This document shows, one piece after another, positions 23,890 through 28,804 of a stretch of 31,901 nt of DNA (positions within the stretch are counted from its first letter, which is position 1; each line of letters opens with the position of its first letter). Both the position numbers and the translations under genes were made by a program. The stretch is taken from the IMG/VR virus record IMGVR_UViG_3300034038_000038, positions 1 through 31,901 of that record. The stretch is one strand, 5' to 3'. The stretch comes from a virus. The notes under the pieces are model-generated. The model did not search any database, was not told the DNA's origin, and saw nothing but the letters and a program-made list of their open reading frames with translations.

Positions 23890-24206
23890 TATTGCCCCTT
23901 ATTGTTTAACGATATTAGTTGCTTTTCTATTTCCACAATTTTATTGCATAAGCTTTTTATATTATTGTTTAACTCTTTTATAAGGTTTGAGATATCCGCC
24001 TCGACGATGTTAACTTTTTCGTTTAAGTAGTTAACTTTTTGCGCCTGTTCAATCGATCTTATAAGTAGGTTTTCGATTTTTATATCCTGTTTATCGTTTT
24101 TCTCCGATAAATCCTTTAGCTCGTTTCTGTTCTTAACATACAAAAGCGACAAAAGAGAAACAATAAAACCGGCGATCGCGATAACTATTTCAATTGAAAA
24201 GCTCAA
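23889..24206 (-). CDS. N-terminal membrane anchor plus coiled coil, candidate lysis protein
   Basis: A 105-residue protein: residues about 4-24 are one hydrophobic span, and residues 30-100 form a coiled coil with heptads of I, L and V (I-E-N-L-L-I-R-S-I-E-Q, L-N-E-K-V-N-I-V-E-A-D-I). That is the layout of inner-membrane spanins (Rz-like) and also of some holin-associated proteins. Start is TTG at 24206 with GGTG 6 nt upstream. It follows the multi-span membrane gene and a small amphipathic peptide, so a lysis cassette is likely, but the outer-membrane partner of a two-part spanin is not seen. Confidence 0.6.
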   Translation of the reverse strand: MSFSIEIVIAIAGFIVSLLSLLYVKNRNELKDLSEKNDKQDIKIENLLIRSIEQAQKVNYLNEKVNIVEADISNLIKELNNNIKSLCNKIVEIEKQLISLNNKGQ

Positions 24207-24232
24207 ATTTCACCGCCGCCGGTTTTTGTTTT

Positions 24233-24568
24233 TTATTTTCCATATTGATTTTTGCCGATCGCGTGAGTGAATCCGATCCCGGCGATCAATCCCCAGAATA
24301 AAAGCCATTCCTGCAAAACATCGGGCGAAACAACCGACGGCAAGAGCACCGACGCAATCACCCCTACAATGCCCATCGCCGCCGCAAAGTATGTTTTCCA
24401 GCCCTGCGCCTCGATAAATTGCCTCAACGCCGCTACACCAGAAAAACCGAAAAAGCTCAATAAAACGAGCATCATATTATCGGCGATAATCCCGGCGATA
24501 TTAAGAGCGACCACCACCACACCGGCAGCAAAAAACACATAGCTCAAGAGTTGATTGTTTGACTGCAT
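24233..24568 (-). CDS. Multi-span membrane protein, candidate holin
   Basis: A 111-residue, very hydrophobic protein with spans at about residues 8-28, 30-45, 59-77 and 85-103, short loops, and a C-terminus G-K-N-Q-Y-G-K that is slightly basic. Size and hydropathy fit class I-type holins. AAGGAG lies 6 nt before the ATG, within the end of the 40-aa peptide gene. Together with its neighbours it may form the lysis system for the distant endolysin at 4221-4562. Without a family match this stays a candidate. Confidence 0.6.
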   Translation of the reverse strand: MQSNNQLLSYVFFAAGVVVVALNIAGIIADNMMLVLLSFFGFSGVAALRQFIEAQGWKTYFAAAMGIVGVIASVLLPSVVSPDVLQEWLLFWGLIAGIGFTHAIGKNQYGK

Positions 24569-24571
24569 AAA

Positions 24572-24694
24572 CTACTCCTTATCTTTTTTTGTAGGTTTAT
24601 CCCTGTTTGATCCGCCCGGATCGTTAGGGAGTAAAACGTCGATAATTGTTTTGACGATATCAACGATCTTTTTTAATTTTTTTAGCCAGCCCAT
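24572..24694 (-). CDS. 40-residue cationic amphipathic peptide
   Basis: A 41-codon frame (with stop) behind a near-perfect CGGAGG site 6 nt upstream of the ATG. The N-terminal half begins G-W-L-K-K-L-K-K-I-V-D-I-V-K and continues to V-L-L-P; hydrophobic residues fall every 3-4 positions and lysines lie on the other face, so it should form an amphipathic helix (residues 2-21). The C-terminal half is polar (P-N-D-P-G-G then K-K-D-K-E). Its end provides the ribosome site for the multi-span membrane gene. Peptides of this type can disrupt membranes, and phage disruptins do so at lysis; here this is inference from physical character and place. Confidence 0.7.
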   Translation of the reverse strand: MGWLKKLKKIVDIVKTIIDVLLPNDPGGSNRDKPTKKDKE

Positions 24695-24747
24695 TAAAAA
24701 CCTCCGTTTTTTTTTTAAAGTTAACACATAAAAGCCCAAATTTAAAC

Positions 24748-24775
24748 AAAAAAAAAGCCCGCTAAAAAAGCGAGC
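24748..24775 (-). terminator. Intrinsic terminator after the 119-aa gene
   Basis: On the minus strand GCTCGCT, a 5-T loop and AGCGGGC form seven pairs (one G-U), followed by nine U. It lies 20 bp after the stop codon at 24795 and ends the accessory block before the late genes. Confidence 0.85.
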
Positions 24776-24794
24776 TCGTTTTGTTCGTTAGAGA

Positions 24795-25154
24795 TTAGAT
24801 CAGATTTTTATACCAATCGCCGGGATCATCGCGAGGCTCGATCTTGATTGAATCGACAAAGATTTTTAAATCTTTTCTCCGCTGCGATTTTATTGAGTCT
24901 AAAAAACCGGTCAGCAAGACCTCTACAATATTATTCCGGGAGTCGGGCTCGAGGTTTACAGCGATCTCGGGATCAATCCCGCAAGCCTCTATTAAATTGA
25001 TCGAAGCCAGCTCAAGCGCCGCGCTGCGCACCCCCTTATCCTCGTGGTGCTCGTATGCGCCCAACGTCGCAATAAAAGCTACGTGAGCCGTTCGAGCCTC
25101 TTTTGTGAAAAAGATTTGACTATCCACCGCGACATTTTTTTTGTTCTCGTCCAT
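24795..25154 (-). CDS. Hypothetical protein (119 aa)
   Basis: A 119-residue acidic, helical protein without membrane segments or recognised motifs. The start at ATG 25154 is chosen because AAAGGGG lies 7 nt before it; an in-frame ATG at 25199 lies upstream without a site. The sequence E-A-R-T-A-H-V-A-F-I-A-T-L-G-A-Y-E-H-H-E-D-K contains adjacent histidines and acids but no clear metal site. It shares a transcript with the 138-aa gene and is followed by a terminator. It is not conserved in any family that I can name. Confidence 0.7.
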   Translation of the reverse strand: MDENKKNVAVDSQIFFTKEARTAHVAFIATLGAYEHHEDKGVRSAALELASINLIEACGIDPEIAVNLEPDSRNNIVEVLLTGFLDSIKSQRRKDLKIFVDSIKIEPRDDPGDWYKNLI

Positions 25155-25229
25155 TTTGTAACCCCTTTGCTTTTGTTTAAATTTACCGACGACGACCACC
25201 GCCGCCGGTTTATTTTTTTTGTTTTGAGA

Positions 25230-25646
25230 TTAGAAGCTTTGCGCCCATTCTGTTGGAAAATATTTTTTTATCAAGTCATCTCGACCGGCTTTTTTTAATC
25301 GAGAGAGCGCCTCTTGCCGAAAAACTACATCGACGAGCATCACTCCGTTGATGATATTATAAACCATAAAGTTTCCATTTCCCAGCGGAGCCAGCCAAGA
25401 GCTACCGTCGATTTGCTCCGATCCGTCCGGGATATCGACATCGACCTCTTGCGAGGTTTGCTCTTTTACAACGCCGAGAATATCCCCGCGCCCGGCTTTT
25501 TTTGTGTCCCTTTTAAATTTTTCGAGAGCGTGCGGGCTCACGCCATAAGGATAAGCGTGAGTAATATCGACGCGCTCAATGTTACCGTCCGGGCGGCGAA
25601 TCTCTAAATAAACGTAATCTTTTTTGATCGTCGTCTTAAATTTCAT
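25230..25646 (-). CDS. Hypothetical protein (138 aa)
   Basis: A 138-residue protein with mixed character: an N-terminal beta hairpin (Y-V-Y-L-E-I-R-R-P-D-G-N-I-E), a helical middle (H-A-L-E-K-F-K-R-D-T-K-K), and a hydrophobic N-F-M-V-Y-N-I-I-N-G-V-M-L-V-D-V-V-F segment that is more likely beta core than a membrane span. No family is recognised. AAAGGGG lies 6 nt before the ATG, and an operator-bearing promoter lies 41 bp upstream. It is the first gene of a two-gene unit that follows the AAA+ ATPase gene. Confidence 0.7.
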   Translation of the reverse strand: MKFKTTIKKDYVYLEIRRPDGNIERVDITHAYPYGVSPHALEKFKRDTKKAGRGDILGVVKEQTSQEVDVDIPDGSEQIDGSSWLAPLGNGNFMVYNIINGVMLVDVVFRQEALSRLKKAGRDDLIKKYFPTEWAQSF

Positions 25647-25686
25647 CTCTTTCCCCTTTGATTTAGTTTGTTTTAATTACAAGAGT

Positions 25687-25715
25687 AATATAACACCCTA
25701 AATGTATCTTGTCAA
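25687..25715 (-). promoter_or_regulatory. Operator-bearing promoter of the 138/119-aa unit
   Basis: TTGACA (25715-25710), 17-bp spacer, TATATT (25692-25687) with extended -10 TGT. The spacer contains ACATTTAGGGTGT (25705-25693), a copy of the 13-bp dyad. The transcribed leader ACTCTTGTAA matches the leaders of two neighbouring promoters, and the palindrome AAAAGTTAACTTTT lies just upstream (25719-25732). Confidence 0.85.
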
Positions 25716-25737
25716 GTTAAAAGTTAACTTTTTTAAC

Positions 25738-25765
25738 AAAAAAAAAGCCGGTTTAAATACCGGCT
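25738..25765 (-). terminator. Intrinsic terminator after the AAA+ ATPase gene
   Basis: AGCCGGT, a 6-base loop and ACCGGCT form a perfect 7-bp stem on the minus strand, followed by a run of U. It separates the ATPase unit from the next promoter by only 22 bp. Confidence 0.88.
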
Positions 25766-25785
25766 CGTTTTGTTTTTTTTATTTT

Positions 25786-26877
25786 TTATATCGTTAAATT
25801 TACGCCTGCCGTTAGTTGTGAGATAGTGTCATCGTTGGCACCTTTAAAGATCAACATTTCGAGCACCTCATCAACCTTAAACCCAAGCTCGAGCATCTGC
25901 GAGCCCTTGATCGAGGCGCGAGGCGATACGACGATTTTAATCCCTTTTTTCAAAGCGTTTTTTCTGATGCCTTGAACGATTTTAACAAAAGCCTTGTTTC
26001 CGGCAAGAGCGAGCTCAAGTTTCTCGTCATAGTCGAAATTAATCACGGCGAACCTGTCGAGCGTTGCCGCATCGAGTTGGTTGCGACCTACAAACATTCT
26101 ATCTTTGCCGCGCCCGTATGTATTGGCGGCGGCGATAAAGATAAAATCTTTGTGGCGATTTATTTTTTTATCGGGAAATTCCATAACGCCGTTTGAAAGC
26201 ATAGCGTTAATTATGGTGAGAATCCCGGCGTTTCCGGCGTCGACCTCGTCCATAAGGAACACGCCGCCGTGCTCGTATGCCTCACGGAGAGGCGTTGAGA
26301 TATAGTTTCCTACGGCGTCCATATATCCCAATAAATCGGTTTTCGTCGTCATCAATCCGACCGATAAAAACCTAAAATCAACACCGAGAGCTTCGGCGAT
26401 CGATGCGGCGATATGTGATTTGCCCGAACCGGCGGCGCCGACGAGCATCATATCGATGCGAGCTTGTGCGAGTTTTAAGATTGTCGGGAAAAGCTCGTGC
26501 TGCAATCCGATATTTTTTATCTCGTTTTTTTCAACGTTTTTTATTTCAATGGTGAGAGGCTTTTCAATTTTGTTAACTTTTTCCTCAAGCTTGTTAACTT
26601 TTTCCTCAAGCTTGTGATCGACCACCGGTTTGCTTGCGATCGTTATAAAGGGCGCGATCGCGTCGGCAATCATTTTGCCCAAATCGCCCGTTGTTGCTGT
26701 TTCGGTTTTTGTTTCGGTTTTTGTTTCGATTTTTGTTTCAGCTGAAGGAAGCTCGCCAGTTTCGATAAACTTGATCAAATCGGCTTTTTTGGTTTGCAAG
26801 ACCACTGCACCGGTCAAGCCGTTTTCCCGTGCCAAGCTTCTCAATTCTGCTACAGTTAATTTTTCGAGATTTTTCAT
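25786..26877 (-). CDS. MoxR/CobS-type AAA+ ATPase with N-terminal Rho-N/SAP-like domain
   Basis: A 363-residue protein. Residues 5-40 (L-T-V-A-E-L-R-S-L-A-R-E-N-G-L, then K-K-A-D-L-I-K-F-I) resemble the Rho N-terminal or SAP-like nucleic-acid binding helices. Residues 46-63 are a K/E/T repeat, and 88-106 a short coiled coil with an exact 21-bp duplication. The AAA+ domain has Walker A G-A-A-G-S-G-K-S (147-154), Walker B V-F-L-M-D-E (206-211), sensor N252 in A-A-A-N-T and an arginine finger in L-D-R-F (about R275). MoxR-type ATPases usually remodel a target together with a VWA-domain protein; the gene just upstream (27034-27876) may be that partner. It has its own promoter and terminator. Confidence 0.9.
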   Translation of the reverse strand: MKNLEKLTVAELRSLARENGLTGAVVLQTKKADLIKFIETGELPSAETKIETKTETKTETATTGDLGKMIADAIAPFITIASKPVVDHKLEEKVNKLEEKVNKIEKPLTIEIKNVEKNEIKNIGLQHELFPTILKLAQARIDMMLVGAAGSGKSHIAASIAEALGVDFRFLSVGLMTTKTDLLGYMDAVGNYISTPLREAYEHGGVFLMDEVDAGNAGILTIINAMLSNGVMEFPDKKINRHKDFIFIAAANTYGRGKDRMFVGRNQLDAATLDRFAVINFDYDEKLELALAGNKAFVKIVQGIRKNALKKGIKIVVSPRASIKGSQMLELGFKVDEVLEMLIFKGANDDTISQLTAGVNLTI

Positions 26878-26926
26878 TTTTTGCCCCTTTGTGTTGTTTG
26901 TTTTGTTTTTAATTACTTACAAGAGT

Positions 26927-26955
26927 AATATAACACTCAAAGTGTATCCTGTCAA
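26927..26955 (-). promoter_or_regulatory. Operator-bearing promoter of the AAA+ ATPase gene
   Basis: TTGACA (26955-26950), 17-bp spacer, TATATT (26932-26927) with TGT before the -10. The spacer holds ACACTTTGAGTGT (26945-26933), the only fully symmetric copy of the 13-bp dyad. AAAAGTTAACTTTT lies just upstream (26959-26972). Confidence 0.88.
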
Positions 26956-26991
26956 GCAAAAAGTTAACTTTTTTTAAAATAATGTTAACAC

Positions 26992-27019
26992 AAAAAAAAG
27001 CCGGTATTTTAAACCGGCT
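26992..27019 (-). terminator. Intrinsic terminator after the VWA-like gene
   Basis: AGCCGGT, a 7-base loop and ACCGGCT on the minus strand, followed by eight U. The stem is the same as that at 25738-25765, so the terminator too is part of the repeated cassette. Confidence 0.88.
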
Positions 27020-27033
27020 CGCTTTGCTATTGT

Positions 27034-27876
27034 TTAGGCTCTTATTATTTCCATAATACAGCTTAACGCTTTATTTGCTTTTTCGTCGTTAAAATCCTCC
27101 GGGCGCATATCAAATTCATATCTGCAATAGTCGGTATTTTTTAAGTGGATTATCCCGTCAAAATCACCAAAAACCTCAAAAATTTCCTCGCGCCTTAAAT
27201 CACTCGCAACCGTGATACTCGGAGCGTATGGATTTTCGCAAGCCGCCTCAAACTCGCCAAACATTATCCGGCGAAAAAAAGATTTTTCAGCAAAAAAGTA
27301 ATATTCGGAGGCGTCATTTGCGATGTTCCCGGTATTTACAAAAGAGGCAAAACGCTTGCCTCGATAGTCAGCCCCAAAATAAACAAGGCAAAAAACCTCG
27401 TCAAATTTCAGCTCGAGCGCCTCGATCAAGCTCATTATACAGCTCGCTTTATTCGAGAGTAGATTGTCGCTTGCCCAGTGAGCATAAGCCCCGTTGATAA
27501 GGATAACGGCGCGGCTTTTAACCGTCGGCGCCATATCTACGAAACACTCGGGCTCACCGGCGAGGAAAGAGCCCACATCGAGAGAGCCGCCCGATACCGT
27601 GCGATTTATCGCGATCTCAAGATTTGCGTCGCGATCAATTTTGCTTAAGTCGATGTTAACTTTTTTATTTTTTGGTGAGTATGTTTTTATCTTTTCCGCC
27701 GCCTCCTCGTAACTTTCCGCGCCGGTGAATCTTGTTCGCGAGTAGCCATTTTGTTTGCTAACGGGCACGCGGCTTCCCGCGTATTTTTTATGCGCCCTCT
27801 CTGTTTCCGCGATAACATCGGCGACCGAATCAAACTCCCTAAACTTTAGCCCTGTTTTTAGTTTTCTTTGTTCCAT
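27034..27876 (-). CDS. VWA-like protein, probable partner of the MoxR-type ATPase
   Basis: A 280-residue protein. The start is ATG 27876 (M-E-Q-R-K) with AAAGGGG 7 nt upstream; an in-frame ATG at 27924 lies inside the promoter -10 and is rejected. Residues about 120-150 (R-A-V-I-L-I-N-G-A-Y-A-H-W-A-S-D, then a helix K-A-S-C-I-M-S-L-I-E-A-L-E) and F-D-E-V-F-C-L-V-Y-F-G-A follow the order of the first strand, helix and second strand of a von Willebrand A domain, but the D-x-S-x-S metal motif is replaced by N-G-A-Y-A. The assignment therefore rests on fold pattern and on the adjacent MoxR-type ATPase. Role unknown; pairs of this kind insert metals or mature protein complexes. Confidence 0.6.
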   Translation of the reverse strand: MEQRKLKTGLKFREFDSVADVIAETERAHKKYAGSRVPVSKQNGYSRTRFTGAESYEEAAEKIKTYSPKNKKVNIDLSKIDRDANLEIAINRTVSGGSLDVGSFLAGEPECFVDMAPTVKSRAVILINGAYAHWASDNLLSNKASCIMSLIEALELKFDEVFCLVYFGADYRGKRFASFVNTGNIANDASEYYFFAEKSFFRRIMFGEFEAACENPYAPSITVASDLRREEIFEVFGDFDGIIHLKNTDYCRYEFDMRPEDFNDEKANKALSCIMEIIRA

Positions 27877-27915
27877 CTTTTTTCCCCTTTGTTTGTTTGT
27901 TTTACTTACAAGGGT

Positions 27916-27944
27916 AATATACATTTACAGTGTCTTATTGTCAA
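27916..27944 (-). promoter_or_regulatory. Operator-bearing promoter of the VWA-like gene
   Basis: TTGACA (27944-27939), 17-bp spacer, TATATT (27921-27916). The spacer carries ACACTGTAAATGT (27933-27921), whose last base pair overlaps the -10. AAAAGTTAACTTTT lies upstream (27948-27961) and the leader ACCCTTGTAAGTAA downstream, as at the neighbouring promoters. Confidence 0.83.
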
Positions 27945-27960
27945 GTTAAAAGTTAACTTT

Positions 27961-27999
27961 TTTAAAAAAGAAAAACCGGCGCAAAAATAAACGCCGGTT
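27961..27999 (-). terminator. Intrinsic terminator after the nuclease-like gene
   Basis: AACCGGCG, a 10-base loop and CGCCGGTT form an 8-bp stem (27974-27999) on the minus strand followed by TTTCTTTTTT. It ends the transcript of the 132-aa gene just before the promoter of the VWA-like gene. Confidence 0.87.
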
Positions 28000-28030
28000 G
28001 CCTGTGTGTGTGAGGTTTGCTCGGGAGGCT

Positions 28031-28429
28031 TTACGAGGGATTTTTTAAATATTCTTTATCGATCTCTTGATCTTCGGAGATTAGATAAAAATCTTCGCCG
28101 ATTAATTCCCATACATTTATTAGATACTTATTTTTATTTTTTACTTTTTCAACGTCGAGCTGCAATAAAAAAACACGCTCTCTATTATTCCAATCGACGG
28201 CGCGGAGCTTTTTTCTGCGCTGTGATAAAGCCGACGCTTTGCCCGTCGTTGCCTGTATGTAATACGTCGAGCCGTCGGTTTTCTTCCCTACTACATCGGC
28301 ACCGAAAAAGTCGACTTTTTGAAACTTTGTTTTGATCGCCCGGCGCGTGTTAACACAACCAAGATCGCGCAAAAAGTTTATCGCTACGATCTCCGCTTTG
28401 TTGTGCAAATATTTAGGGAGTATCTTCAT
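28031..28429 (-). CDS. Putative PD-(D/E)XK-like nuclease (132 aa)
   Basis: A 132-residue basic protein. The N-terminus has a helix with E13 (N-K-A-E-I-V-A-I-N-F-L-R-D-L-G), followed by K-V-D-F-F-G-A-D-V-V and a strand Y-Y-I-Q-A-T-T-G-K, with L-L-Q-L later. The order E, D, (Q/E)-x-(T/K) fits a divergent restriction-endonuclease-like fold such as Holliday-junction resolvase-like phage enzymes, with Q-A-T in place of E-x-K; activity is thus uncertain. Its ATG lies 11 nt after the U-tract of the structured RNA at 28441-28724, with AAGG 7 nt upstream, so its expression probably depends on read-through of that element. A terminator follows it. Confidence 0.55.
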   Translation of the reverse strand: MKILPKYLHNKAEIVAINFLRDLGCVNTRRAIKTKFQKVDFFGADVVGKKTDGSTYYIQATTGKASALSQRRKKLRAVDWNNRERVFLLQLDVEKVKNKNKYLINVWELIGEDFYLISEDQEIDKEYLKNPS

Positions 28430-28440
28430 TTTTTAACCTT

Positions 28441-28724
28441 AAAAAAAACAAAATCGAGGCTCGCTTTTGTTCTTTGTTTATTTTTTTAATCGATACCAAA
28501 CAAGGAAAACAATTATTGCCCGGCTTTGAGAACAAAATTCCTGTTTTGGTTTTAGTTAATTATATTTTGGAAACTCGAATATCAAAAATTTTACTGCAAG
28601 CGATCAACTCCAAAAACCTTTTTGCCTTTGCTAAATTGTTTAGATTAGTTTATTTATTAGTTTTTTTTGCTGATCCGCTTATCTCGTTAAGTCATAGGCA
28701 CCCCCTTTCTTTGAGCCTCGATTT
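28441..28724 (-). ncRNA. Probable structured RNA or long regulatory leader (~285 nt)
   Basis: No coding frame on the minus strand covers this 375-bp gap. The minus-strand sequence starts with AAATCGAGGCTC (28724-28713) and ends with its exact complement GAGCCTCGATTT (28462-28451), followed by U-G and eight U (28448-28441): a 12-bp closing helix and intrinsic-terminator-like end. Inside are two further long-range pairings: 28671-28680 with 28598-28606 (nine pairs, one bulged G), and 28538-28550 with 28495-28507 (11 of 13 pairs), plus a small hairpin CTAAA-CAA-TTTAG (28643-28631). A consensus-like promoter places the start of transcription at the 5' strand of the closing helix. It could be a free RNA or an attenuator of the nuclease-like gene downstream. 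No known RNA family is recognised. Confidence 0.65.
28687..28695 (-). other. Minimal ORF (ATG ACT TAA) inside the structured RNA
   Basis: GAAAGGGGG (28709-28701) lies 5 nt before ATG-ACT-TAA. The sequence around it resembles the start of the 26-aa gene at 31215 (AAAGGGGG, ATG-ACT). It may be a start-stop element that parks a ribosome, or a relic of a gene start; if the RNA acts free, the site may be masked. Confidence 0.25.
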
Positions 28725-28728
28725 ATTA

Positions 28729-28757
28729 TATTTAACAAAATATTGCCTATTTGTCAA
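28729..28757 (-). promoter_or_regulatory. Promoter of the structured RNA
   Basis: TTGACA (28757-28752), 17-bp spacer ending TGT, and TAAATA (28734-28729) as an extended -10; a perfect TATAAT at 28730-28725 lies 21 bp from the -35 and is less likely to be used with it. Either -10 would start transcription at or near the closing helix. The 13-bp dyad of the early promoters is missing, so this RNA is under different control. Confidence 0.6.
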
Positions 28758-28804
28758 CAGCTAAAAGTCATATATAAAAATATATATATATTAATACGCA
28801 AAAT

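Noticed and set aside
25155-25199. Upstream ATG for the 119-aa gene
   Set aside because: No ribosome site before it; AAAGGGG lies before the internal ATG at 25154.
27877-27924. Upstream ATG for the VWA-like gene
   Set aside because: It overlaps the promoter -10, so it would not be in the transcript, and lacks a ribosome site; ATG 27876 has AAAGGGG.
28474-28764. Plus-strand 96-codon frame in the gap
   Set aside because: No ribosome site, opposite to all other genes, and it covers the promoter, helices and terminator of the RNA element.
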